Shown: piece by piece, positions 34,001-42,286 of the stretch | Layout of the letters: each line of letters begins with the position of its first letter | How positions within the stretch are numbered: the first letter of the stretch is position 1 | Source of the DNA: Cupriavidus sp. BIS7 | GTDB taxonomy: Bacteria > Pseudomonadota > Gammaproteobacteria > Burkholderiales > Burkholderiaceae | Assembly: GCF_000292345.1 (NCBI RefSeq) | Contig: NZ_ALOU01000032.1 | Location: forward strand, 1-64,000 | Length of the DNA stretch: 64,000 bases | Direction: 5' to 3' | Made by a program: the position numbers and the translations under genes | The notes under the pieces: generated by a model | The model's input: the letters and a program-made list of their open reading frames with translations, nothing else | Databases searched by the model: none | Told to the model about the DNA's origin: nothing

Positions 34001-35953
34001 AAGCGGCACTTCCGCGAGATGGGCACGGACATCCAGACCACTCCGTTCACGGTGGTTGGTGTCGGCGACATGTCCGGCGACGTGTTCGGCAACGGCATGC
34101 TGCTGTCGCCCCACATCAAGCTTGTGGCCGCCTTCGACCATCGCCACATCTTCCTGGACCCCGACCCCGACTGCTCCAGGAGCCTGGCCGAACGCGCACG
34201 CCTGTTCGAACTGCCGCGGTCAAGCTGGGCCGACTATGACGCAACGCTGATTTCGGCAGGCGGCGGCATCTATCCGCGCACGGCCAAGACCATCGCGCTG
34301 TCGCCACAGGTGCAGGCCGTGCTCGGCATCACGGCGGCATCGCTGCCCCCGGCCGAGCTGATCCATGCCATCCTGCTTGCGCCCGTTGACCTGCTCTACA
34401 ACGGCGGTATCGGCACCTATGTGAAGGCCAGCACCGAAACCCACCTGCAGGCCGGCGATCGCACCAACGATCCGGTGCGCGTCAACGGCAACGAACTGCG
34501 CTGCAAGGTGGTGGGCGAAGGCGGCAACCTGGGCTTTACGCAGCTTGGGCGGATCGAGTTCGCGCGCAACGGCGGCCGCATCAATACCGATGCGATCGAC
34601 AACTCGGCCGGTGTCGACTGCTCCGATCACGAGGTCAACATCAAGATCCTGCTTGGCATCGTGGTGGCCGACGGCGAGATGACCGAGAAGCAGCGCAACA
34701 AGCTGCTGGCCGAGATGACCGACGAAGTGGGTCTGCTGGTGCTGCAGGACAACTACTACCAGACCCAGGCGCTTTCGGTGGCCGGCCGCGTGGCACCCGC
34801 GCTGGTCGACGCCGAGGCGCGGCTGATCCGCTGGCTGGAGCGCGCGGGCCGGCTCAATCGGCCGCTGGAATTCCTGCCCGCGGAAGAGGATATCGCCGAG
34901 CGCAAGGCACTTGGTGCCGGATTGACGTCGCCCGAACGCGCAGTGCTGCTGGCGTACAGCAAGATGTGGCTCTATGACGAGTTGCTGGCGTCCGATCTCC
35001 CCGAGGACGCGCTCGTTGCAGGTCTGCTGGCCGACTACTTCCCGAAGCCGCTGCGCCAGCGCTACGCCGAGGCAATGCAGCGCCACCCGCTGCGGCGCGA
35101 AATCCTGGCTACGCACCTGACAAACATGCTGGTGAATCGCATCGGCGCCACGTTCGTCCATCATCAGATGGAGGAAACCGACGCACGGCCCGCCGACATC
35201 GTGCGCGCCTGCCTGCTGGCCCGCGATGTGTTCGGGCTGACCGGTCTCTGGGAACGCATCGACGCGATCGACAACCGCGTCGACGACGCCGTGCAGGCAC
35301 GCATGTTCGGCGATCTGGGGCGGCTGCTGGAACGGGCCACGCTCTGGTTCGTCCGCTACCTGCGCGGTGGCGGCACGGTGGAACCCGGGGCCGCGCGCTT
35401 CGTGGAAGCCGCGCAATGGCTCACGCCGCAGTTGCCTACGCTGTTGCCGCCGGAGCCGTCACAGGCCCTGGCCGAGCGCGCACTCGCACTGACCGAGGCA
35501 GGTGTGGACGAAGACCTGGCGCTGCGCGTGGCAGCCAGCGATATCGCCGCGGCCGCGCTGGACATTGCCGAAGTATCCGGGTCATGCGGCCGCAGCCTTG
35601 GCGCGGTGGCAGGGGTCTACTTCGCGCTCGATACGGAACTGAACTTTGGCTGGCTGCGCGAACGTGCGCTGTCGTTGCCCGCCGACACGCATTGGGACCT
35701 GCTGGCGCGCACGACCACGCTCGAAGACCTTGGCCGGCTCAAGCGTGCGTTGACAACCAGCGTGCTGGGGCAGTCCTTCAATGGAGAGGACGCACAGGCG
35801 TTGATCGAAGGCTGGCGTGCCAGCCGCACGCCGGCACTGGACCGCTACGCGCAGATGCTGGCCGACCAGCGCGCATCGGGAGTCTCCGGCGCCGGGGCAT
35901 TGTCGATGCTGTCGGTGGCGGTCAGGGAGATCGGCCTGCTTGACCGTGCATGA
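31082..35953 (+). CDS. gdhB: NAD-specific glutamate dehydrogenase, large (180-kDa) type
   Basis: A 1623-residue enzyme interconverting glutamate and 2-oxoglutarate plus ammonia with NAD, cytoplasmic, of the large bacterial class. A long N-terminal regulatory part (about residues 1-690) is followed by the catalytic domain. RGGLRWSDR and PVGSKGGFVVK hold the substrate and catalytic Lys region, and VVGEGGNLGFTQLGR belongs to the nucleotide-binding region. A helical C-terminal part ends the protein. Length is right for the class (about 1600). The start at MPPENEEKVA follows a GAGGAG ribosome site; 23 codons of open frame upstream overlap the terminator. The symbol gdhB is by class; naming varies. 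Confidence 0.92.
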   Translation: MPPENEEKVAQLLEDLVAFARERLPAATFGIVEPLLRHYYDLADAEDLLARNVADLYGAAMAHWQTAQKFVPGTARLRVYNPNLEEHGWHSDHTIIEIVNDDMPFLVDSVTMEINRHGLTLHSALHPIFRICREAGGGIESIGLGGSEAATGNCRLESFIHFEVDRTGDATQLESLRNSIARILGDVRAAVEDWPRMKQIAQDTIGNMSGGPDAATPESVEARAFLEWMMDDHFTFLGHRDYELITRDGQYLLRGVQGSGAGILREALRDPGADDVTLLPAAARNIIEGAWPIFLTKANSRSTVHRPGYLDYVGVKLLDANGKLFGERRFVGLYTSTAYMVSTSEIPLVRRKCANILSRAGFLTKGHLYKSLVTILEQYPRDDMFQAEEDELSEITLGILRLQEHQRTRLFVRRDRFDRFISCLVFVPRDKYNTDLRQRIQKLLMQTFNGTGCEFTPLLSESPLARIQITVRGHPGAMPEVDTRELEERIVQATRRWQDDLAAALHDSRGEEDGNRLLRRYGDSFPAGYREDYAPRIAVRDIELMEHARQHPHGLAMNLYRPIESAPGAFRFKVFRAGEPIALSASLPMLEHLGVRVDEERPYLIEPDAGDPVWIHDFGLEIATDQDSQPFDVEIERAKPLFEDAFGRAWNGEIENDDFNRLVLRAGLAARDVTILRAYAKYLRQVGSTFSNAYIERALTANPGIAAMLVSLFVTRFDPAIASSATPDDARSKKLLADIEAALDKVPNLDEDRILRLFLNVISATVRTNYFHRGADGMPRPYVSFKFNPALVQGLPEPRPMFEIWVYSPRVEGVHLRGGRVARGGLRWSDRREDFRTEVLGLMKAQMVKNTVIVPVGSKGGFVVKRPPPATDRDAFLAEGVACYQTFLRGLLDLTDNLVSGKLVPPPEVVRHDDSDPYLVVAADKGTATFSDYANAISREYGFWLDDAFASGGSVGYDHKKMGITARGAWESVKRHFREMGTDIQTTPFTVVGVGDMSGDVFGNGMLLSPHIKLVAAFDHRHIFLDPDPDCSRSLAERARLFELPRSSWADYDATLISAGGGIYPRTAKTIALSPQVQAVLGITAASLPPAELIHAILLAPVDLLYNGGIGTYVKASTETHLQAGDRTNDPVRVNGNELRCKVVGEGGNLGFTQLGRIEFARNGGRINTDAIDNSAGVDCSDHEVNIKILLGIVVADGEMTEKQRNKLLAEMTDEVGLLVLQDNYYQTQALSVAGRVAPALVDAEARLIRWLERAGRLNRPLEFLPAEEDIAERKALGAGLTSPERAVLLAYSKMWLYDELLASDLPEDALVAGLLADYFPKPLRQRYAEAMQRHPLRREILATHLTNMLVNRIGATFVHHQMEETDARPADIVRACLLARDVFGLTGLWERIDAIDNRVDDAVQARMFGDLGRLLERATLWFVRYLRGGGTVEPGAARFVEAAQWLTPQLPTLLPPEPSQALAERALALTEAGVDEDLALRVAASDIAAAALDIAEVSGSCGRSLGAVAGVYFALDTELNFGWLRERALSLPADTHWDLLARTTTLEDLGRLKRALTTSVLGQSFNGEDAQALIEGWRASRTPALDRYAQMLADQRASGVSGAGALSMLSVAVREIGLLDRA

Positions 35954-36011
35954 ACGCGCATGACCGCGCGTAGGCGGGCTGGGGCAGGCCGGGGCGCCAA
36001 TGGCGCCCCGT

Positions 36012-36449
36012 TCAGGCGCGGTGGCCTTCCTCGTCGATGACATCGTCATCGTCCATGTCGCGCAGCGGCGGCGGATCGTCGTCATCGTCGGCAAGGTCGT
36101 CGGTGCCGTCGCCGCGCGCGCGAAACTCGATGCCAAGCCGCAGGAACAGGTCGAATGCGTCGGCCAGCATATGCTTCTGACGCGGCAACAGACTCGCGTA
36201 AGGCATGTCGTAGATCGACTGATGCGTGCCGCGCGCACCCTTGAGTCCGCGATCGCGAGCGATGTCGGACAGCAGGGCCGCAAAGCCCGACAGGTCCTGT
36301 GCCGCCAGCGCGGTATTGAGCACGCGCGCGATCACTTGCGGCGAAGCACCCGCCCAGCCAATGATTTCGGCATTGGAAGCGGAATCGTGGGATAGGTCGC
36401 TGATGTCCATCTCCGCCTTAACGGCCCCAAGCCCGCTGGCTTGAGCCAT
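36012..36449 (-). CDS. hypothetical protein with acidic tail
   Basis: A 145-residue protein. The middle (ARVLNTALAAQDLSGFAALL followed by SDIARDRG) vaguely recalls addiction-module antidote proteins, but the helix-turn-helix that should follow is not evident and no toxin gene is adjacent. The C-terminus is strongly acidic (a run of five Asp, later DMDDDD). No signal or membrane segment. It is convergent with the glutamate dehydrogenase gene. I regard it as a real but unassigned gene. Confidence 0.6.
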   Translation of the reverse strand: MAQASGLGAVKAEMDISDLSHDSASNAEIIGWAGASPQVIARVLNTALAAQDLSGFAALLSDIARDRGLKGARGTHQSIYDMPYASLLPRQKHMLADAFDLFLRLGIEFRARGDGTDDLADDDDDPPPLRDMDDDDVIDEEGHRA

Positions 36450-36491
36450 ATTCGCTATCGCGTATTGCGGAGACCCTCTCGCGCAAGGGCA

Positions 36492-36788
36492 TCAGCCGCG
36501 TCGGCGCTGTGCGCCGCGTGACTTGCCGGCCCCCGCCTTGTCATTCCCTGCCTTGCCTGCTCCCGCCTTGTCTGCTCCCGCCTTGTCATTGCCGGCCTTG
36601 CCAACGCCGGCCTGCTCGCGGCTGACCTGCTTGTACGTAATCGCGCCACCGCGCCCCTTGCTGGCCTGCAGATAGTTGCGCGCGCCGCAGAGCGGGCAGC
36701 GGAATATCGGGCCCTGCCCTTCATTGTGAATTTCCACTTCGTCGGGCGCCCAGCGCGCGCCGCAGGGCTGGTTTTGGCAAACAAACAT
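36492..36788 (-). CDS. zinc-ribbon-like small protein with KAGxx repeat tail
   Basis: A 98-residue protein. The N-terminal 40 residues form a probable zinc ribbon with four cysteines (CQNQPC and CPLC). The C-terminal part, residues 64-88, is five consecutive pentapeptides KAGND, KAGAD, KAGAG, KAGND, KAGAG, followed by a basic end. Alternating Lys and Ala/Gly suggests a flexible nucleic-acid-binding or length-variable tail. It lies 42 bp upstream of no other minus-strand partner than the acidic-tail protein (co-oriented), so the two may be co-transcribed. Function unknown. Confidence 0.68.
   Translation of the reverse strand: MFVCQNQPCGARWAPDEVEIHNEGQGPIFRCPLCGARNYLQASKGRGGAITYKQVSREQAGVGKAGNDKAGADKAGAGKAGNDKAGAGKSRGAQRRRG
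36525..36599. repeat. five 15-bp tandem repeats coding KAGxx
   Basis: In-frame 15-bp units inside the zinc-ribbon gene; copy-number change would alter the protein by five residues at a time. Confidence 0.75.
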
Positions 36789-36915
36789 CTTGAACTCCGG
36801 ATAATGCGGCGCATCGTAACACGCTGGTCCGCAGCGCCACGTGGCGGCGGCCGCGCATACAGCCCCCCACGTCGGCGGGATACCGTCACGGGTAAGGCTC
36901 GGGGGCCCAGGTCAG

Positions 36916-37320
36916 CTAGCCATTGTTCTGCACCCAGTGGCGCGCCCACGCGCCAGCGGCCATGCGGGCCTCGGCGGCTGTGGGATAGGTTGCCGGCGGC
37001 CCGCCCGCTTCCTGCACCACGGCGCCCGCCTCCCAGATATCGCACCATGCCTTGTAGCGCTCACGGCCCAGCGCCTGCCAGAACAGGTGCACCACGAAGC
37101 CGCGGTACTCGAACATGTCCGACCCGCTGTCTGGCGACGCTGACATCAGCGCCACCACGCGCGGGTCCTGCCCGATGTCTGAGCCGGCACTGGACTCGTC
37201 GCCGGTGCGCAGTGCACGCCGGGCGCCGAGCGCTGCACAAAAGCCGGCAGCCAGCGCGCCGACCAGCAATCCGGCCGCGAACCAGCAACTTCTGCCCGTG
37301 AACTGTAGATCACGTCGCAC
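36916..37320 (-). CDS. hypothetical membrane-anchored protein
   Basis: A 134-residue protein starting with GTG, seven bases after a GGAGGAC ribosome site; a TTG six codons upstream has no such site. Residues about 11-30 are hydrophobic (CWFAAGLLVGALAAGFC) and probably a membrane anchor or signal. The C-terminal half is soluble and Trp/Ala-rich. No family recognised. It is a single gene on the minus strand between the zinc-ribbon protein and the two-component pair. Confidence 0.6.
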   Translation of the reverse strand: MRRDLQFTGRSCWFAAGLLVGALAAGFCAALGARRALRTGDESSAGSDIGQDPRVVALMSASPDSGSDMFEYRGFVVHLFWQALGRERYKAWCDIWEAGAVVQEAGGPPATYPTAAEARMAAGAWARHWVQNNG

Positions 37321-37475
37321 TGTCGAGTCCTCCGTCAACGACCCGCTCCGATAATAGAGAGACGCGCCGGGAGATCGGAGGTTCGTTGCGTTTCAGGTTA
37401 TACCAAAGCGACGTAGAAGCCAGCGCACCACGCCGAGCTACGCCGCCGCACCAACGCCGGTGCGTGCTGGCGTGT

Positions 37476-38972
37476 TCATCGCACGACTGCCGAGTCTGCC
37501 TGCGCTGCCTGGCGCTTCGCGCGGCTCGCGGCGGGCAACAGGAACGTGAGCATCGTGCCTGCCTGCCCCACCGGGCCGTCCACCAGCCGCACCTGACTGC
37601 CGTTCAACTGCAGCATGCGCTGCACGATCAGCAGCCCCAGCCCGCCGCCCCGGTGCGCCCCGCCCGACGGGAACGGCCGCTGGAACAGCGATTCACGCAA
37701 GGCTGGCGGTATGCCGGGGCCCGTGTCGCTGACCGTGACCGCCACGCTGCCGTTCTGGCTGGCCAGATCGACCTCCACCGTCCCGCCCGCCGGCGTATGG
37801 CGGATCGCGTTATCGAGCAGATTGGTCAGCACACGCTCGATCATGCCGAGATCGGCGGTCACCGCAGGCAGCGCCGGCGGCACCCCTGCACGCAACTGGA
37901 GATGCTTGGCCTCCGCAGGCAATGCAAATTTCTCGAGCACGTCCTGCGTCAGGTCGACGATCGAAAACTCCTCGGGTATCGCCTGCACCATGCCGTGCTC
38001 CAGCCGCGCGAGTTCGAACAGCGACTGCGCAAGCCCGCCCACCTTGGCGCTCTGCGCCAGCGCGATGGCCAGGTAGCGCTGGCGCTCCTCAACGGTGAGC
38101 TTGTCGGCCTTCAGCGAAAGCGTTTCCAGATAGCCATGCAGCGACGTCAGCGGCGTGCGCAAGTCGTGCGAGATATTGGCCACCATCTCGCGCCGCTCCT
38201 GATCCTGCTGCTTGAGTGCGCGCCATTGCGTCTCGATACGATTGGCCATCTGGCGAAACGCCGTCTGCAGCGCGGCAATCTCGTCCCGCTGCATCGGCTC
38301 CGCCGCCCTGCCGGCCGGATCGGCACCGGGATCGCCGGAATCGAATTGCCGGATCTCCAGCGTCAGCCGCCGCAGCGGGCGCGTGATCAGGCCGAAAGCC
38401 ACCAGACCCGCCACCAGCCCCAGCGCTGCCACCAGCGCCATCGACCATAGCGTGGTCCGCATCACCGCATCGCGCGATGCCTGTGCGGCAAGCCTGTCGT
38501 GCGCCTCGCCCTGCAGCACCACGTAGATGTAGCCGCCACGCCGCAATGGCGCGGCACTGAAGACCTTGCGGGCAGTGGCGCTGCGAGGATCGTCGCCAAG
38601 AATCGGCAGTGCGCCACCGTCGATCAGCTTCTTCACCGGCGCCAGGTCGACGTGGTCACGCACGAGGTGCCCGGCCGGCGCGTCGTGGCCGCGTATGCGG
38701 CCCTGATCGTCGAGCAGATAGACCTCGACACTAGGGTTCACGACCATCAGCTGGCCGAAAAGCTGGCGCAGCGCCTGCGGTTCGATCGCGCTCTGGTCCT
38801 CCAGCAGTGCATTGCGTGCGATATAGGCGGCGAGTCCGCGCGAGATGTCCTGCACCACCTCTTTCTCGTGCATCGCATTCGCGCGCACCTGCAGCCATGC
38901 CGATGCTCCGCAGCAGGCCAGCAGCAGCGCGGCGAAAACGGCGGACAGCCGCTGGGTCAGCGAGAGGTTCAC
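37476..38972 (-). CDS. two-component sensor histidine kinase
   Basis: A 498-residue membrane kinase. TM1 lies near the N-terminus (LSAVFAALLLACCGASAWL). A periplasmic sensor loop of about 140 residues and TM2 (SMALVAALGLVAGLVAFGLI) lead to a HAMP segment. The HisKA domain has ANISHDLRTPLTSL. The HATPase domain contains NLLDNAIRH, DTGPGIP and a HRGGGLGLLIV G-box. The GTG start overlaps the stop of the upstream response regulator gene (GTGA) and has a GGAGGAG ribosome site, so it is preferred over the longer open frame. The pair is divergent from msrB-dsbD-like-msrA and may control it. Confidence 0.9.
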   Translation of the reverse strand: MNLSLTQRLSAVFAALLLACCGASAWLQVRANAMHEKEVVQDISRGLAAYIARNALLEDQSAIEPQALRQLFGQLMVVNPSVEVYLLDDQGRIRGHDAPAGHLVRDHVDLAPVKKLIDGGALPILGDDPRSATARKVFSAAPLRRGGYIYVVLQGEAHDRLAAQASRDAVMRTTLWSMALVAALGLVAGLVAFGLITRPLRRLTLEIRQFDSGDPGADPAGRAAEPMQRDEIAALQTAFRQMANRIETQWRALKQQDQERREMVANISHDLRTPLTSLHGYLETLSLKADKLTVEERQRYLAIALAQSAKVGGLAQSLFELARLEHGMVQAIPEEFSIVDLTQDVLEKFALPAEAKHLQLRAGVPPALPAVTADLGMIERVLTNLLDNAIRHTPAGGTVEVDLASQNGSVAVTVSDTGPGIPPALRESLFQRPFPSGGAHRGGGLGLLIVQRMLQLNGSQVRLVDGPVGQAGTMLTFLLPAASRAKRQAAQADSAVVR

Positions 38973-39712
38973 GATGACTCTCCTCCGTCCTGCGCGGCAT
39001 CGGCCTGCGGGTCGGCCACGAAGCGATAGCCACGCCGCCACACGGTCAGGATGCGCTTCGGCTGCGCCGGATCGGTCTCGATCTTGGTGCGCAGCCGGTT
39101 GATATGGGTGTTCACGGTGTGCTCGTAGCCCTCGTGCTGATAGCCCCAGACCGCGTTGAGCAGGTCCATGCGCGAGAACACCTTGTCCGGATGCCGCGCG
39201 AAGAAGTACAGCAGATCGAACTCTCGCGGCGTCAGGTCCAGCCGCTTGCCGTCGACGGTGGCCTCGCGCGCAAGCGGGTCGATAGCCAGGCCAGCCAGCT
39301 CCAGGCTGCCCGCATCGGCACGCACATCGCGCGCCATGGCCTCCACGCGGCGCAGCAGCGCCTTGACGCGCGCCACCAGTTCCAGCACCGAGAACGGTTT
39401 GGCCAGGTAGTCGTCGGCACCGAGTTCCAGCCCCAGGATGCGATGCACTTCGCTCGAACGGGCGCTGGTGATGATGATCGGCGTGTAACGCGTCATCGCG
39501 CGTGCGCGGCGGCAGATCTCAAGGCCATCGACGCCGGGCAGCATCAGGTCCAGCACCAGCGCATCCCAGCCCCCCTGCTCGAGCAGGCGCAGCCCCTCCG
39601 CGCCATCCGCGCTGTGTACGACTTCATAGCGCTCGTCGCGCAGATGCATGGCCAGGACGTTGGCGATGCCGACGTCGTCCTCGACGAGCAGGATGCGTTT
39701 GGCGTGTTCCAT
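38969..39712 (-). CDS. OmpR-family response regulator
   Basis: A 247-residue regulator: receiver domain with phospho-acceptor Asp55 (LVLDLMLPGVDG) and a C-terminal winged helix (DLTPREFDLLYFFARHPDKV, then HTVNTHINRLRTKIE). First gene of a two-gene operon with the overlapping kinase gene. The 148-bp region to the divergent msrB gene should hold the promoters for both sides; no clear direct-repeat operator stands out by eye. Confidence 0.92.
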   Translation of the reverse strand: MEHAKRILLVEDDVGIANVLAMHLRDERYEVVHSADGAEGLRLLEQGGWDALVLDLMLPGVDGLEICRRARAMTRYTPIIITSARSSEVHRILGLELGADDYLAKPFSVLELVARVKALLRRVEAMARDVRADAGSLELAGLAIDPLAREATVDGKRLDLTPREFDLLYFFARHPDKVFSRMDLLNAVWGYQHEGYEHTVNTHINRLRTKIETDPAQPKRILTVWRRGYRFVADPQADAAQDGGESS

Positions 39713-39860
39713 GTTGCTGTGTGGGCCCCGGGCTCTGAACTGGCTCTATTGTGCAGAAATCCGCCCCGCCAGTTATCACGAATTGTTTAAGGTTTGGCGA
39801 GGACTTCGCCATGGGTCGTTGCCTACCATGCGATCACCCATTCCAAGTATGGAGTCCACA

Positions 39861-40391
39861 ATGCGCATCACCAGACGCTTTTTGTTGTCGGGCGGCACGA
39901 TGACCGCCGCGGTCGCCGCCATCGGCGGCTGGCGGCTGCTGGCCGGCAACCCCGCCAGTGCTGCCGGCGCGGGCGACGCGCCGAAGGCGCCCGAAACCTT
40001 CGCGGTCACGCTGAGCGACGCGGAATGGCGCCGCAAGCTGACGCCAGCCCAGTACGCGGTACTGCGCCAGGAAGCCACCGAACGGCCGTTCAGCAGCCCG
40101 CTCAATGACGAGCATCACAAGGGCGTCTTTGCGTGCGCTGGCTGCCAGCAGGACCTGTTCTCGTCGTCCACCAAGTTCGACAGCGGCACCGGCTGGCCAA
40201 GCTTCTGGGCGCCGCTGCCCAACGCCGTGGGCACCACCGACGACTACACGTTCGGCATGCGGCGCACGGCCGTGCATTGCCACCGCTGCGGCGGCCATCT
40301 GGGCCATGTGTTCGACGACGGCCCGAAGCCCACCGGCCTGCGCTACTGCATGAACGGCGTGGCCATGACCTTCCGCCCCGCATCCGCCTGA
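39861..40391 (+). CDS. msrB: peptide methionine-(R)-S-oxide reductase, exported
   Basis: A 176-residue enzyme reducing methionine-R-sulfoxide in proteins. It starts with a Tat-type signal (TRRFLLSGG, then a hydrophobic stretch), implying action outside the cytoplasm. The MsrB domain has the zinc cysteines in CAGCQQDLF and CHRCGGHLG and the catalytic Cys in RYCMNG. The start used gives the twin-arginine signal directly and is preceded by GGAG; an ATG four codons upstream is also in frame. First gene of the msrB - CcdA/thioredoxin - msrA cluster. Confidence 0.92.
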   Translation: MRITRRFLLSGGTMTAAVAAIGGWRLLAGNPASAAGAGDAPKAPETFAVTLSDAEWRRKLTPAQYAVLRQEATERPFSSPLNDEHHKGVFACAGCQQDLFSSSTKFDSGTGWPSFWAPLPNAVGTTDDYTFGMRRTAVHCHRCGGHLGHVFDDGPKPTGLRYCMNGVAMTFRPASA

Positions 40392-40429
40392 CCAATAGCG
40401 ACCAAAAAGCACCAAGAGGACAACGTGCC

Positions 40430-42235
40430 ATGCTGCTACTGATTCTTTCCTACCTGGGCGGTGCGCTCACGATCCTGAGCCCCTGCATCCTGCCCGTGCT
40501 GCCGTTTGTCTTTGCACGCGCAGACCAGCCGTTCGTACGTAGCGGCCTGCCGCTGCTGGCCGGCATGGGGCTCACGTTCGCAGGCGTCGCCACGCTGGCC
40601 GCGGTTGGCGGCGGCTGGGTAGCACAGGCCAACGAATACGGGCGATGGCTGGCCATTGCGCTGCTGGCCGTGTTCGGCCTGACGCTGCTGCTGCCAAGCC
40701 TTGCCGAACGGCTCACACAGCCGCTGGTCAACGCGGGCAGCCGGCTGACGAACTTCGCGCAGGCGGACGGCCGTCCCGCCAGCCCCGCTTCATCGTTCCT
40801 GCTCGGCATCGCCACGGGGCTGCTGTGGGCGCCGTGCGCCGGACCGATCCTCGGCCTCGTACTGACCGGCGCCGCGCTGCAGGGCGCCAGCATCGGCACC
40901 ACGCTGTTGCTGCTGGCCTATGCCGCAGGCGCCGCCACGTCGCTGGCGGTGGCGCTGTTGATCGGTGGCCGTGTCTTCGCGGCCATGAAGCGTTCGCTCG
41001 GTGCTGGTGAATGGATTCGCCGTGGCATCGGCGCAGCCATGCTGCTGGGCGTCGGCGCGATCGCGCTCGGACTCGATACCGGCATCCTCACGCGTATTTC
41101 GACGGTTGCCACGGGTGGACTGGAACAGCGACTGGTCGACAAGCTCGGCCATAAGGACCAAGGCGGCGGTGCGATGATGGCGGCCGCCGGCAAGCCCGCC
41201 AGCATATCCGCCACAGAGCGTGGCGCCACGATGATGCGCGCCGTGGACCGCCAGGCCGCGTTGCCGGTGGAAGGCAAGTTCCCTGGCCTGAACGGCGCCG
41301 TGGAGTGGCTCAACTCGCCGCCGCTAACCGCCGAGGCGCTGCGCGGCAAGGTGGTGCTGGTCGATTTCTGGACCTACTCGTGCATCAACTGCCTGCGCAC
41401 GTTGCCTTATGTGAAGGCATGGGCCGACAAGTACCGTGACCAGGGCCTGGTCGTCATCGGCGTGCACGCGCCAGAGTTCGCGTTCGAGCGCAATATCGAC
41501 AACGTCCGCAAGGCCACCAAGGACCTTGGCGTGACTTATCCGGTTGCCATCGACAACAACTACGCAATCTGGCGCGCGTTCAACAACAACTACTGGCCCG
41601 CGCACTACTTCATCGATGCCCAGGGACGCGTGCGCTTCCACCATTTCGGCGAAGGCGAGTATGAGAAATCCGAAGCCGTGATCCGGCAACTGCTGGCCGA
41701 GGCCGGACACACCGACGTGACGAAGGTGGCAATGACCGCTGACCATACGATGCAGGGCGTGGAAATGCCGGCCGACAACGGCGCGTTGCAGTCACCGGAA
41801 ACCTACGTCGGCTATGCGCGCGCCGAGAACTTCGCGTCGCCCGGCGGCGCCAGGCAGGATCAGCCGAAGGACTATGCATCGCCGGCCCACCCCGCACTGA
41901 ACGAATGGGGCCTTGCAGGCAACTGGAAGATCGGAGAGGAAAACGCAACGCTGGAGCGCGCGAACGGCAGCATCGTTTACCGCTTCCACGCGCGCGACCT
42001 GCACCTTGTGCTGGGCCCCGGCGCCGACGGCAAACCGGTGCGCTTCCGCGTGACCATCGACGGCCGAGCACCGGGCGCATCGCACGGCACCGACGTGTCC
42101 GACGATGGCAGCGGCACGGTCACCGGGCAGCGCCTGTATCAGCTCGTACGCCAGCGCGGCGACATTGCCGACCGCACGTTCTCGATCGAATTCCTGGACC
42201 CCGGCGTGCAAGCCTATGCATTTACCTTCGGCTGA
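40430..42235 (+). CDS. CcdA-thioredoxin fusion protein (DipZ/DsbD-like)
   Basis: A 601-residue fusion. Residues 1 to about 260 are a CcdA-type membrane domain that carries electrons inward-to-outward, with cysteines in SPCILPVLPF and WAPCAGP. From about 280 a periplasmic thioredoxin domain has the SCINC motif (WTYSCINCLRTLPYVKAW). The C-terminal part (about 450-601) is a beta-rich accessory domain as in DipZ proteins. It probably passes cytoplasmic reducing power to the exported MsrB and MsrA. Start is the ATG at MLLLILSYLG; the open frame upstream overlaps msrB. No gene symbol is certain. Confidence 0.88.
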   Translation: MLLLILSYLGGALTILSPCILPVLPFVFARADQPFVRSGLPLLAGMGLTFAGVATLAAVGGGWVAQANEYGRWLAIALLAVFGLTLLLPSLAERLTQPLVNAGSRLTNFAQADGRPASPASSFLLGIATGLLWAPCAGPILGLVLTGAALQGASIGTTLLLLAYAAGAATSLAVALLIGGRVFAAMKRSLGAGEWIRRGIGAAMLLGVGAIALGLDTGILTRISTVATGGLEQRLVDKLGHKDQGGGAMMAAAGKPASISATERGATMMRAVDRQAALPVEGKFPGLNGAVEWLNSPPLTAEALRGKVVLVDFWTYSCINCLRTLPYVKAWADKYRDQGLVVIGVHAPEFAFERNIDNVRKATKDLGVTYPVAIDNNYAIWRAFNNNYWPAHYFIDAQGRVRFHHFGEGEYEKSEAVIRQLLAEAGHTDVTKVAMTADHTMQGVEMPADNGALQSPETYVGYARAENFASPGGARQDQPKDYASPAHPALNEWGLAGNWKIGEENATLERANGSIVYRFHARDLHLVLGPGADGKPVRFRVTIDGRAPGASHGTDVSDDGSGTVTGQRLYQLVRQRGDIADRTFSIEFLDPGVQAYAFTFG

Positions 42236-42264
42236 TCTACCGGCTGATCTACTGGCTGATCCAA
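42229..42264. repeat. 12-bp imperfect tandem repeat at the end of the fusion gene
   Basis: CGGCTGATCTAC occurs twice, followed by a diverged third unit (TGGCTGATCCAA). The first unit contains the stop codon. Confidence 0.65.
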
Positions 42265-42286
42265 TTTTCCAGCAAGGAAACCGACC

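Noticed and set aside
36012..36449. Toxin-antitoxin antidote gene
   Set aside because: Only a short segment resembles antidotes; no helix-turn-helix is clear and no toxin partner is adjacent.
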